Shown here: positions 25,601 to 36,385 of the stretch, one piece after another
How the letters are laid out: every line of letters starts with the position of its first letter
Numbering within the stretch: the first letter of the stretch is position 1
Source of the DNA: Sequoia sempervirens
Lineage: Eukaryota; Streptophyta; Pinopsida; Cupressales; Cupressaceae
Length of the DNA: 64,000 nt
Direction of reading: 5' to 3'
Assembly: GCA_007258455.2 (NCBI GenBank)
Contig: VDFB02195842.1
Location: 124,001 to 188,000, forward strand
Notes under the pieces: model-generated
What the model saw: the letters and a program-made list of their open reading frames with translations, nothing else
Told to the model about the DNA's origin: nothing
Database searches by the model: none
Position numbers and translations under genes: made by a program

Positions 25601-25905
25601 ATTTGTTTCATAATGTTTAGGCCTTCATCACATTCAAGCATGTGATGGATGTTTTCTATAGTAGGAATCACAGAGGTTGAAATGTTTTCAAGACACAGTG
25701 AATGTTGAAGATGTGTTAAGTCCTCATGAATGTTAATGAATTTGTCTTGCGAAATGTAAATGTTTGATGTGTCAACTTGCATGGTATTGGAAGGCAAAGG
25801 GTTTCTAAAGGTAGGGTCCATGCCTAGTGTACTAGTAGCAATATTAGGAGTGGAAGCTTTAGACAATCCAATATCCACAACCTGTGTATTATCATGGGAT
25901 AACAT
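22666..25905 (-). pseudogene. T1 gag-protease polyprotein with C-terminal extension
   Basis: One minus-strand frame of about 1080 codons from the ATG at 25905 to the stop at 22666, interrupted by roughly nine stops but no frameshift that I can see. In order: a variable N-terminus; a P/S/T-rich part (about 25540-25170); the gag core (25137-24544) with ELSRFEKYGGKGD, LFPRTLKDTALEWF and a KIIDFISRYQSLYSQI segment; a nucleocapsid motif C-x2-H-x4-H-x4-C (YCHYHRQNRHDTENC, near 24300); a protease-like part with GILIDPAYGKNVITEEFL and LQLGHPWLHLMKVV; then a hydrophilic extension of about 250 residues ending in an acidic segment. Stops are TGA, TAG or TAA at places where CGA, CAG or CAA fits. No polymerase domain follows. 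The protease Asp is followed by P-A rather than T-G, so activity is doubtful. Confidence 0.85.
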
Positions 25906-26411
25906 GAGTCTTTAGCTTCTTCTCACTAAGGTATTAGCAATAGGACACCAAACACTCATGCAAAGGTTTCTAAAGGTGGGTGGATTAAAATGCAATGTAA
26001 ACTAAGAGCAATAAAAAGTTGATAATTTCAATTCTAGAAACAGTAATAGTAATGCAATAAAAAAAATAGAAATGCAGAAAATACCATAAATTATAGTGCA
26101 AAATGAGCAGGAGGACTAAGTCGCCCATTGTGGAAAATTAGTCCCAGTGATGATTTTTTTATAATTTTTTAGAAATTTTAAATGAAATTTTATGCTTTTC
26201 AGATGTACAAATATAGCTATAGTGTGAAAATGCAGAATTTTGTTGTTTACCAATGAAATATGATGCAAAAATGCAAGCTATATGAGCTTTTCACTAATGC
26301 AATTTTGAAAACCCTAGGATGCAAATTAAACAATGCAAAAACTAATGAAATTTTGATGCAAGTTAACCCTAGGATGCAAATGCATTGAAATCAGAAGTAA
26401 GATGTTCATAA

Positions 26412-26424
26412 GTTAGGTTCACCA
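26412..26424 (-). other. T1 primer-binding site
   Basis: On the minus strand TGGTGAACCTAAC starts three bases inside the 5' LTR. It shares TGGTGAACC with element R (35584) and differs from the initiator-Met type (TGGTATCA) used by the copia elements here. The primer tRNA is not assigned. Confidence 0.7.
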
Positions 26425-26427
26425 AAA

Positions 26428-28019
26428 TGTAAACAAAGATTTTGGCACCCAAATGCTTTCTTGCACTTCTAGGGTTTTTCACCTAAAAGGAGAAAGATGG
26501 GCCAAAATGGGAAACATCTACACTCAAAATCAATGCAAGGATGGATGCAATATTCCTAAATACAATGTCCTAATGTAATAAATTGAAAAAGAAATATGAT
26601 TATTAATGCAAAACCTAAGATATGCAAGATGTTGGAAAACACAGTGATGTATGCAAATGACCTAAGAATGCAAGTAAACAAGACTGGAGAGGTGCACCTA
26701 GAAATTGAATTATAATGTAGAGAGGCTCTGAATTCCTATAGATTTTGATGTTGGAGCCAACTGAGACACTTATGCCAAGCTAGGCAACTTAGTCCTATTT
26801 TGGGGAGATTATGCTGGAACAGGTTTCTGCCAAATGGGTACTTAGAAATGTAAAAATCACTTAGAAGGCCTGATAGTGAGACTAATTCATCACAGATGGA
26901 AACTTAGTCCACCTAAGAATCTCAAGAAATTCAGGACAAGAATCTATAACTTTCGGTCTGCACTTCCCTTCCTAATAGGTGTCTGGTTCAGAAACTACAG
27001 AAAACGAGCTGAAAGAGGTCTCCAAGCTTCAATTATGGCTTTGTTGACTTGAATGACTTTGATGGATTTTTGACCACTTTTTAACACTTTCCTCTTTGAA
27101 AAATCTACATACAAGACTTGCAAACACACATGCAAAGAGGGGGAAATGGATTAAGGGTTAGAGAATAGGTGTTTTCCTTGGTCAAACCCCAATTTGGTAA
27201 TCAAACCCTAGATAATGAAATGAAATAAAGAAATAATGGTGAATGAATAACATGCAATGTCACAAAATCACCAAACCCTTGATGTTGAAATCTAAAGATA
27301 TGCAACAGATGCTCCAATGGATGCTTGAAAGTACTTAGAATGCTTGAGAATTGCTTGATAAGTGCTTGAATGATTAAGTGAATGAATGGGGGTGAAAATG
27401 AGAGAAAAACCTTTTATTTATACTTGATTTTCTAATATTTCCCGAAAATAACACATCATAGGCCGACCTTAAGGTCAAGAGAATAAAATCCCACAAGAAA
27501 ATTAAAATTATTTTGACTTTTGTGCCCAGTGGGACTAAGTCACCCCAGGTGGTGACTTGGCCCACAAGGGAAAATTTACTAGGTGTTAGGGATTGAAGTG
27601 TATTTAATGTTATTTAATGATAATATTCTCAAAAATACACTTAAGTATGGTTAGAAAGTGCATTAAGGGCTCATTTAAACATAAGAAAGGGTTGAATTAG
27701 TGATGACAAGTCTAGAAAAGTGTGAGAGTTTGTTACAACTCTTTACAACACTTTGAAATAAGACTTGGTAAGTGATAAAAAGGGGTTATTTAAGTAAACT
27801 ATAATGAAAGGGTCCTAGAAAAGTGTGAAAGTGGGTTACAACACTTCACAACACTTTTACAAGACATCTTAGAATTCTTAATGATTCTCAAGGGTCCAAG
27901 ACCTAATGTGAATGTGTTGGCCACATTACAACATTAAATATAGGCAAAATCAAGCCAAAGTCCACTAAGAGGGCCTAAACTTGAGAAAAAGTAGAAGGGT
28001 TACTTTTTCCCTATCCACA
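26428..28019 (-). repeat. T1 5' LTR (right on plus strand)
   Basis: 1592 bp, matching the left LTR. Followed by the duplication TTGGC at 28020-28024. It begins TGTAAACAAAG and ends ATCCACA on the plus strand. Confidence 0.9.
27415..27422 (-). promoter_or_regulatory. TATA box of the T1 5' LTR
   Basis: TATAAATA on the minus strand, also kept in the other LTR. It is the likely core promoter for minus-strand transcription of T1. Confidence 0.5.
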
Positions 28020-28024
28020 TTGGC

Positions 28025-28844
28025 AAAGAAGAGCTATTGCATGTCATCGTATCATGTTGGCATCTGAAGCTAGGGCCGCCATCTGAAAGTTGTCATATCG
28101 TCTAGCACCCCGTGCCAGTACAGAATCCCAAGTTGCCTAGTGTGTTGTAAGGTAATGGTGCCTCTATAACGCCAAACAACTGGATCATCTATCTCAACAT
28201 CTACCATCTAGATAATCAATCAAAGCACATCAACATGCTCTCCAAGCCCAAATGTGAAGTAAAGTAACTCCTATCCTGACCACTCTGCTGTTGTAGTAGA
28301 TGAAGTCATGCATATCATGATACAATGAGGCTAGCATCATTGGCCCCCATGCAAACAATGTCCTCCTGTAGAGCATCCAATGCCATGCCAAGCCCCATCT
28401 TGGGTTGAATCCTTTGCTCTGTTGGTCAGGAGCGACCAAACCAGAAAGGATGGCTGTAAAAATCAATAAAATGGTAGGCACTCGACCTTTGTACATCTCA
28501 AGGTCTATCTAGGACGTAACTAAAACAAGGTCCTCAATCTCCATCACCTCGTGGCAGGCATCATAACCGACATCATATTTGTAAATCACATGCTCACCAT
28601 GTATCGGTAAATGCATAGTCCTCCATATGTTCTCTAATGTCACCATCGCCTCGCCAATAGGAAGGTGGAATGACGAAGTCTCACTGTGCAATCGCTCGCA
28701 AAGTGCGGTCATCATAGCCAGATGTGTTTGGATGACAGGCATGTATGCAACGTACCACATGCCAATTTCCCCTGGGTGCTCCTAGCGCAACTCAGATAAA
28801 TCACCAAGTCTCTCCAAAATTGTGGGTCAGTGCTCACGTGACAT
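28025..28844 (-). pseudogene. Antisense plant mobile domain (PMD) frame of G1, N-terminal part
   Basis: Minus-strand frame starting near the ATG at 28844 and running to T1. SSFHLPIGEAMVTLENI, LPIHGEH, RRTLFAWGPMMLASLYHDM and GVTLLHIWAWRAC are characteristic blocks of the plant mobile domain (MAIN/MAIL1-type, often transposon-borne), followed by LGILYWHGVLDDM and FRWRP. A few stops (TAG, TGA) interrupt an otherwise continuous frame. It lies antisense between pol and the 3' LTR of G1. Antisense extra ORFs, some with PMD similarity, are known from Tat-lineage elements. The role in the element is unknown; involvement in silencing escape is only a hypothesis. Confidence 0.8.
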
Positions 28845-28984
28845 CAAAGGTGGAATGACCTCCTGCACCCACGAAGTGCACAAAATCAAAATCTAGAAAA
28901 AAATTGACTCAGTTTGGAATTTTTGGCTCTAAAATGACAATAGCATTACTATATTCTAAACTATGATGCTCAAGGCATTTCAAA

Positions 28985-29240
28985 TTGCAAATCACAAATC
29001 ACATCACCAGAAACATATGCATTGCAATTTACACTTTGGAAACCCTAACCCTAATTTTCAAATCAAGAAGTGCGTTGCTATAAACATATGTGTCGCAATT
29101 TAAAATTGGAAACCCTAATTCTAAATTGTGAACTACGTCACAATACAGATATGCATCATTAAAATTCATTTTAGCATCACTAATTCTCAAATTAGCGTCG
29201 CTATATATCTATGCCACCAAAGTTTAAAATTCAAAAAGAA
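28985..29240. repeat. Degenerate minisatellite (about 65-bp unit) near the G1 3' end
   Basis: About four diverged units, each with a GCGTYGC or GCATCAC word, a TATAAACATATG-like stretch, a CGCAATTTAAAATTG-like stretch and, in two units, GGAAACCCTAA. It lies between the start of the antisense PMD frame and the polypurine tract. AGCATCAC (29173) and AGCGTCGC (29194) are complementary, fully or nearly, to the GTGATGCT words of the leader. Confidence 0.6.
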
Positions 29241-29802
29241 ATAAATGCATCAAAAAGTCAAATTTCAAATCAAGTTTCGAGTTACATACTGGTGGTCCTA
29301 AGCTTGGAAGCCTCTAGTACTCTCGATCCTGATTGGAAATGTGTCATGGGAGCTATCGTTGTGCCATTTCATCAAAGGTTTAGAGCTCAATTTACAAGAA
29401 TTCCTTAAGGTGTGAATGCACAAATGAATTGAAAGTGACCCTTTTTGGCCTATTTATGCAAGAAAATTAGGGTTTTTTGCCCTAATTTAACCTTGAAGCT
29501 AGGGTTTATCATCATTTTTCACCAATTTTTCCAAACGGGAGCTTATTTTGCATCATTTTTTGCATTTTTGGCATATTTCTTGCATCCCAGAGCCTTTTCG
29601 AACCCCTGGGTTAGCTTTCCACCTTTATCAAAAAATCAACCCAAAATTCAAAATTTCCACCATTTCTCGAGGGGGCAGGGAATCGGCTTTATCCTTCCGT
29701 TGGGGCATCTAAAAAATTAGAATTTTTTTATTTTTTGATTTAAGCAGCATTTTTTAATTTGAAGAGCATCAATCTTTGAACCGAAGCAATAGGTACCTCC
29801 CT
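29241..29802. other. G1 sequence before the polypurine tract, no gene seen
   Basis: A short plus-strand frame (29445-29720) has no family motif and lies in T-rich sequence. I see no coding evidence. Confidence 0.5.
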
Positions 29803-29818
29803 TGAAAGAATGGGAAAA
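29803..29818 (+). other. G1 polypurine tract
   Basis: GAAAGAATGGGAAAA lies directly against the TG of the right LTR. It is the expected primer for plus-strand DNA synthesis and confirms plus orientation of G1. Confidence 0.75.
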
Positions 29819-31220
29819 TGTAGACACTAAAAAATGTCTAGAATGATATCATGCACTCGAATTAGGTATACTAACATCATTTCCTATTGAAACCCATCCT
29901 CTTTTCACTTAATTAATTTAATTAGCCTTGCTAATTAGTTAATGGCATCATTTGCACCTATTAACCTAATTTGTCAAAACGGGTTAATTCACCCCCTTTC
30001 ACGCTAACATTTTATCTCATTAAATTAAATAAATCAAAGTATTTAATTTAATTCCCTAGGTCTTCTCATTTAATCAAATAACCCTAAGTTATTTAATTAA
30101 ATGTCGTTTCACCTTTTCCCCATTCATTAAATCATTTAATTTAATGAATATCACTTTAATTCTTCTAAATCCCCTAATTGCATGATTAAAACCTTGTTTA
30201 AATTAGCAATTATCTAATTAACCTCTTTTCCTCCCACTTGCAAGGGAATATTCTTCCTTTGCATAACTTAATTTAGTTTTAATTAACTAAATATCCTTTT
30301 TTCCTCACCTATGAATATTCCAAAGAATATTCTTTCTCCTCCAATCATTTAAGAAAATAAATATTCTCGCAAAGCTTCATGTGCAAGATAGCTTGAAACT
30401 TCTTGTGCAAGTTAACTTTTGACCTCTTATACAGGTCAAAAGTGTGCTTGTTTGGAAGGAATGAGAACCCTTGATTAAATCCCATATTGAAATCTCACCG
30501 TTGATGAGAATCCATGATTCGTGCCTCCAATTTCCTCCATCCTAGACCGTTGATTAGCTTTTTCAATCTCAACCCTTCATTTCTCATTTGCTTTCCTATA
30601 AATAAAACACTATTTGGAGACAAATGGATCCATCTTTCAATTTCAAAACTTATGTTGTTGAAACCACTCACGCTCATTTTAACTCACATTTAGCATATCT
30701 TAGTTCTTTTTTTTAGTTGCATATTAGCTTAGCTTCCATTAATGGCTTCCATAATGCATTCATTTAGCTAATTAGATAATTAGGGTTTGTATCTTTTTGG
30801 TTTAAATCTCATTTAGATTAGCTTAACAATTGCATATTTGAATCATTTAACATAAAATCATGTTATATTAGCTTTTACATCATGCTCATTTAGATTAAAA
30901 TCATGTTTTCATTCACATATCACAACAATTTCATTGATTCTCTTCAAGAGAATCGATTGAAACAAGCTCACTAATCATGGGATTGGGAAAGGGTCATTGT
31001 TCCACATCAACACGACACCAATTCCAAAACAGGATAAGTTTTAAATGGGTTAGAGTAGAAATTTTAATGTTTTCATATTTAGAACGCTTCATTTCAATAA
31101 ATGTTTAGTTTATCTTTCATTTGAATGATCTTGTTTAAGATTGAGTATTATTGGCTACGTTATGCTTCGATTCTTCATGGATCAAGTGTGATTGGCCCAT
31201 ATTAATATCCTTGATTGACA
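29819..31220 (+). repeat. G1 right (3') LTR
   Basis: 1402 bp, TGTAGACACT ... TTGACA, matching 3442-4841. TATAAATA is at 30597-30604. Followed by the duplication ATATC and by the satellite. Confidence 0.9.
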
Positions 31221-31225
31221 ATATC

Positions 31226-33610
31226 TATCTATAGATATCTCTCCCTCTTTCTATCAATCTCTCCTTCTCTCTCCATCTCTCCCTATCACTCCTATAGAGA
31301 GTAGCGAGAGAATTTGAGAGGAAGATAAAGGGAAGTAGAGAGGAAAGGTAAGAGAGATATAAGAGATATAGAGATATCTAAAGGGATAGAGAGGGTGAAT
31401 GAGGGATGGATGGAGTGAAGGGTAGGTAAAGAGAGATACAAAGAGAAGTAGAGAGGAAGGGAGGGATGGAAATGTAGAGATAGAGAGGTATGGTGGGATG
31501 GATATATTGGGAGGTATGTAGATAGGGAGGAAGATGGACATGGGAGATAAAGAGAAGCAAAGACAGAGAGAGGTAAGGTGGGAGGGATAGAAGGATAGGT
31601 AGCTAGAGAGAGGGAGGGCGAGGGGATGTATAGAGAAGTACATAGGGAAGGGGAGAGAGAGGTAAGGTGGGATGGATACAGTGAGAGGTAGGTAGAGAGG
31701 GAGAGGGTGAGCAGAGATAGAGAAGTATAGACAAAAGGGGAGAGAGAGAGTTATTGAGAGAGGGATATGGAGATGGAGATGGGGAGAGACAAGGAGAGAG
31801 AGAGAGGGAAGGAGGGAGAGAGGAAGGGATAGGTAGGTAATGAGAGATTAGCGTGGGAGGGATAAAGGGATAAGTAGGTAGAGAGAGAGGGTGAGTGGAG
31901 ATAGAAATAACTAGAGAGGTAAGGTGAGAGAGGTAGAGAGGAGAGAGAGGGTGAAGAGAGATATAGAGAGATATCTAAAGGGAGAGGGGGGAATTAGGGA
32001 GGGATAGAGTGAGAGGTAGGTAGAGAGAAGTGTAGAGGGGTGATAGATATAAGTAGAGAGGGAGGGAGGAAGGGAGAGGTAGAGATAGAGAGGTAGGGTG
32101 GGAGGGATATAGGGAGAGGAAGGTAGAAATAGAGGAAGATGTAAATGGGAGATAAAGATAAGTAGAAACAAAGAGAGAGAGGTAAGGTTGGAGAGATAGA
32201 GGGAGAGATAGGTAGAGAGATGGAGGGTGACAAAATTACCTCTCTTTATCTATGTCTCTACTCTTTACCTCCCATCTGCATCTTCATATTTTTTTACCTA
32301 CCTCTCCTTATATCCCTCCCACCCGACCTCTCTATCTCTACCTCTCCCTTCCTCCTTCCCTCTCTAATTCTCTTTATCTCCTCTCTCTATTTCTTTCTAC
32401 CTACCTCTCACTCTATCCCTTCCTCATTCCCCATCTCTCCCTTTGGATGTCTCTCTATATCTCTCTTCACCCTCTCTCGTTTATCTACCTCTCTCTCACC
32501 TTACCACTCACCCTCTCTCTCTACCTACTTTTTTCTCTATCCCTCCCACCCCACCTCTCTAATTACCTATCTCTCCTTCCCTCTCTCCCTCCTCCCCTCT
32601 CTCTCTCCTTGTCTCTCTCTCCCTCTCCCTCTCCCTCTCCCTCTCTATATACTTCTCTCTCTCTCTCTCCTTCCATCTCTACTTCTCCCTATCTCCCCTC
32701 ACCCTCTCTCCCTACATCTCACTCGATCCCTCCCACCTTACCTCTCTCTCCCCTTCCCTTTATAATTCCCTATATACCCCCTCACCCTCCCTCTCTCTAC
32801 CTACCTCTCCCTCTATCTCTCCCACCTTACCTCCATCTCTCTCTTTCTTTACTTCTCTTTACCCCCATCTCTATCCTCCTCTCTTTATACCTACCTTTGC
32901 CTATGTCACTTCCACCCTAGCTCTCTATATCTACCTCTCCCTTCCTCCCTCCCTCTCTACTTCTCTCTATCTCCCCTCTTTGGATATCTCTCTACGTACT
33001 TCTCACTCCATCACTCCATCTTTCCCCATGTCTCTCCCTTTAGATATCTCTCTTATCTCTCCCCTCTCTACCTATTTAGCCTTCCCTCTCTACTTATCTC
33101 TATCTCCACTCACTCTACCTATTTAGGGAGAGGTAGGTAATGAGATATTAGGGTGGGAGGGATATAGGGATTTAAGTAGGTAGAGAGAGATGATGAGTGG
33201 AGATAGAAAGAAGTAGAGAGGGAAGGTGATAGAGAGGTAGAGAGGAGAGAGAGGGTGAAGAGAGATATATAAGGGAGAGAGGGGGAATGAGGGAGGGATG
33301 GAGTGAGAGTTAGGTAGAGAGAAGTGAAGAGGGTAGATAGAGAGAAGTAGAGAGGGAGGGAGGAAGGGAGAGGAAGAGATAGAGAGGTAGGGTGGGAGGG
33401 ATATAGGGATATAGGGATAGGTAGTTAGACAAAGACATAGATGTATATGGGAGATGAAGATATATAGAAAAAGAGAGAGAGAGAGAGAGGTAAGGTTGGA
33501 GGGATAGAGGGAGAGATAGGTAGAGAGATGGAAGGTGACCACATTACCTCTCTCTATCTTTGTCTCTCCTCTTTATCTCACATCTACATCTTCATCTCTC
33601 TCTATCATAG
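31226..33610. repeat. Purine/pyrimidine satellite, right part
   Basis: Continuation of the satellite at 622-3441. Blocks: C+T 31226-31290, G+A about 31291-32228, C+T about 32229-33118, G+A about 33122-33536, C+T about 33537-33605. The word GGTGAC followed by ATTACCTCTCT marks a G+A to C+T junction at about 32225 and again at about 33535, about 1310 bp apart, close to the 1.35-kb period on the left. Confidence 0.9.
31370..33060. repeat. Giant inverted repeat (near-palindrome) inside the satellite
   Basis: The G+A arm (about 31370-32228) and the C+T arm (about 32232-33060) are reverse complements over most of their length, with scattered mismatches and small indels. Anchors compared by eye: GAGGTAGAGATAGAGAGGT (near 32078) with its complement near 32330; GAGAGACAAGGAGAGAG (near 31784) with its complement near 32600; AAAGGGATAGAGAGG (near 31379) with TCTCCCTTTAGATATC near 33043. 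The loop is only a few bases, near 32230. Arms of about 830-860 bp are unusual for satellite DNA. Confidence 0.8.
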
Positions 33611-34143
33611 TTTTTATCATTTTAAAATTCACAACATAAATGTCACATTTAGGTGGTCTAAGTTAAAAAATCTTTATTTGAATTGATCATTATCTTTATA
33701 AAAGTTTGTCAAAATTTTAAAATTTTACCCAATGACACTTAGGATCTACCCGCATGTCTATGATATGCCTATACCCAATATATACTTAATAAAAAAGAGC
33801 TATCATAGTTGTTGGTGTCTAGGATCACATGGGTTATGGCATCCACAAAATCATGATATAGTAAAGAAACTCCTCTCTTGAAAGGATATGTAAGATCTTC
33901 CCAAGGTCTTAAGGATACCAAGTCTTGGCTTTACAAAGATAGTAAAGTGGAAAATGAGATTTTTTTTAACAAGGGGCTTATGGTACATCCAAGTGCATTT
34001 AGACTAAGGTGTGTTAAGCATAGATTCAAGGATAAAACTAAAATCAAATCCTTCCCTATGCTAGCTTAATCATTGATTTAAGAAGAGAAAAATACATGTC
34101 TATAGATTCTTGGAAATGAAACAAATTAAGAATAAAAAGGAAA
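33611..34143. other. Spacer between satellite and element R, no recognised gene
   Basis: AT-rich. A 63-codon plus-strand frame at 33878-34069 has no recognisable domain. The last bases (GGAAA, 34139-34143) form the left target duplication of R. Confidence 0.5.
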
Positions 34144-35580
34144 TGTAATGTTGAAAATTGCACACCCTTGCAATTTCACATTATATATTGTGCTCACTTT
34201 AGCATGTGAATACATGAATTATCCTAAATCTGAAATATTAGCATCTTAGTATCATATTTATCATAATTATTTAGCAATATTTTCTCTATAGTTTTATTGA
34301 ATCTAATTCTCCTTAGTGGGAGTACATCAAGTGGGCATCCGCATGACACACTAGTGTCCCACAAAAAATCCATGATTCTAGTGTTCATTTGAGCATTATT
34401 TTCTCCATGGAATCATTACCTCTTGAGAATATAATAATTTTGAGTGTTGTTCAAGTAGTTATCTGACCCTTGTTCTCTCTATTGTTCCAAATATGAAAAA
34501 AAATCTTATTCTAGACAACTCTAAGAATTTTTTTGGAAGCTCTATCTCTCTCAAGCAAGAATTGGCATCTTCCATGGTTATTATGTGAATCTTTTATCAG
34601 TCCATTATGCATGTAAAAATATATTTTATTACAAAGTGACATTCATAGAGTCATGACAAAAATTTACAATAGCTAATAATATCCTTCTTGGTGGCTCCAA
34701 GCTCTAGAGGTGATATAATTCTTATTTTATTTTTCCTTCTCCTTTCTCTTGATTTGATCATTCATTTTTAGATTCCTGGGTGCTAAGATTGCTTGTATTT
34801 AGGATCATATTTACTTTTGTTATTTCCAATGTGGTTTTACATCATAATTTTATATTACAATTATCATTTTTATTCTAAAAATATATTTAAAAATAAAAGA
34901 TATTCATAGAGGTAAAAAGACCAATACGAGGTTTCATTAAGGAAAGCCCCTAAAATAGCCACCAAAAACATTTTTTGTATTTACTTTGTTGTAGGTTTGC
35001 AAGATAAGGGAACCTTTTAGTGTCCTTCAAATTTGGTATCATTTTTTAAAAATCTTCCATTCAATATTGTTTATATTTATTTTCATTTAATAAATAATTC
35101 ATAGGTTTTGATAGAATGAATTTTGTAATTTCAGTTACTTCATTGTTTTTCACTTTTTTGTTATTTTATATGCATGCAAGGATTTTTTTTGCATTGAACT
35201 ATACTTTCTAGTTTATATTCATACAAGAAAAGAGCACATCACATAGACATCCTCACATTGCACTAAGTCCCAAAGAAAGTCTTCTAGATTTAATCAAGAA
35301 GTTTGTATTTCTTTGTATTTGTTTTAGTAATCAAGAAGTTTGTATTTCTTTGTTTCAAGATATTTTCACCATTTCATCTCTTTTTTATCATTTTAGTTTG
35401 ATTTCAATAGTTTTATTTATGTTCAAAATCAGAAAAGTTAAAAAAAGGTTATCAACATAAATTTGAACAATAGATTTAGATAAACATAAATTTTGTTGGT
35501 TAACCCTAGTGTAAAAGATTGAAATCACTCTCAAAGGAAATTATTTTTTCTCTAGTGAGAGTCAAATTTCATCTCTTATA
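34144..35580 (+). repeat. R 5' LTR
   Basis: 1437 bp, starting TGTAATGTTGAAAATTGCAC and ending ATCTCTTATA, matching the split 3' LTR (46832-47013 plus 56279-57770). LTR-type ends are slightly degenerate (TA rather than CA at the end). Confidence 0.8.
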
Positions 35581-35583
35581 TTT

Positions 35584-35596
35584 TGGTGAACCCAGC
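35584..35596 (+). other. R primer-binding site
   Basis: TGGTGAACCCAGC starts three bases after the LTR. It shares TGGTGAACC and the three-base spacing with T1, supporting common ancestry and use of the same primer tRNA. Confidence 0.75.
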
Positions 35597-35737
35597 ATTA
35601 AATGCACCACCTTTTAACCTTTAAGATAAAAACTTATACTCTTTTTAACAAATCCCTCAAACACCAAAGGTCCTTTCCTCATTCTCAATACTAAAGTTCT
35701 AGATTATTTGTTGTAATACTATTAATGAGTTTTATTT

Positions 35738-36313
35738 TGTAAGTAAGTTAAGGTAGCAAAACAACTTCCTACACTAATCTTGAGAGGAGAAAAATGCAAA
35801 ACTTTATAGATCTTTAACAGTTGCAAAACTTAAACAAAGATAAACACAAATATCATGCATACCACAACACAAAGATTTACATGGGGAAAACCCTTTCAAT
35901 AGAAAAATCCCACACTCTAAAAGTCACTCAATATATTATTCAAAAATCAAAAGATTACAATATACTTGCAAAGAAAGCTTCTCACAAGAGTATTACCACC
36001 AAAGATCAAGAGACAACATGATCCCTATCAGACTCTCAGAATACACCCCCATCTGCATACAACCTAGTCACTTATAAAAAGCTTTTTGGAACCTTCTAGA
36101 ATTAGGGTTTTACAAGGTCATTTTTCATTTGACGTGTTAATGGAAAAACCTTGATGTGTCAATGGGAAAAAACCTTGATGTGTCAACAAAATTTTTTTTG
36201 GGGAAATGCCCTGAACCCCATATCTTGCTATGAGTGTATAGTATTTGCATGATTAGTCACCACATAGCAACAATAAACAGTATATAATTGCAAGTTTGAG
36301 ACACATTTTCCCA
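35738..36313 (-). repeat. C1 3' LTR (left)
   Basis: 576 bp matching 40472-40619 plus 41201-41646. On the minus strand it is preceded by a purine-rich AAGTGGGATATTTTT (36314-36330), the likely polypurine tract. Confidence 0.85.
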
Positions 36314-36385
36314 AAAAATATCCCACTTGTCAAACACCTTGCAAGAGCAACGTGAGGATGTAACCATCATCTCTTTAATTGCTAG

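Larger units (their letters stand above)
19330..28019 (-). mobile_element. T1: gag-protease-only LTR retrotransposon (TR-GAG-like)
   Basis: Two 1.6-kb direct repeats (19330-20929 and 26428-28019) begin TGTAAACAAAG and end CCACA. They are flanked by the perfect duplication TTGGC (19325-19329 and 28020-28024). The element is on the minus strand: primer-binding site inside the right LTR, purine tract inside the left LTR, gag on minus. The 5.5-kb interior holds one long frame with gag and protease and about 1.7 kb of non-coding tail, but no reverse transcriptase, RNase H or integrase. The design fits plant non-autonomous TR-GAG elements, with a protease in addition. It sits inside G1's PMD frame, so it is younger than G1. 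Confidence 0.9.
3442..31220 (+). mobile_element. G1: giant Tat-type Ty3/gypsy LTR retrotransposon, decayed
   Basis: The boundaries are two direct 1.4-kb repeats (3442-4841 and 29819-31220) flanked by the perfect 5-bp duplication ATATC (3437-3441 and 31221-31225). Plus orientation follows from pol on the plus strand, a purine tract just before the right LTR and TATAAATA in each LTR. The order of parts is LTR, 3-kb leader, gag, protease, reverse transcriptase, RNase H, second RNase H, integrase, repeat-rich tail with an antisense PMD frame, purine tract, LTR. A second RNase H and an antisense extra frame are known features of the Tat lineage (Ogre/Retand/Grande-like). Without the nested T1 (8.7 kb) the element is about 19 kb. 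No coding part is intact, so it is not autonomous now. Confidence 0.9.

Noticed and set aside
31254..33542. Long frames (up to 222 codons) in the right satellite block
   Set aside because: Low-complexity translation of the repeat; overlapping frames are open on the same DNA because stop codons are rare in C+T-rich sequence.
33878..34069. 63-codon plus-strand frame beside element R
   Set aside because: Short, no domain and AT-rich context; not supported as a gene.
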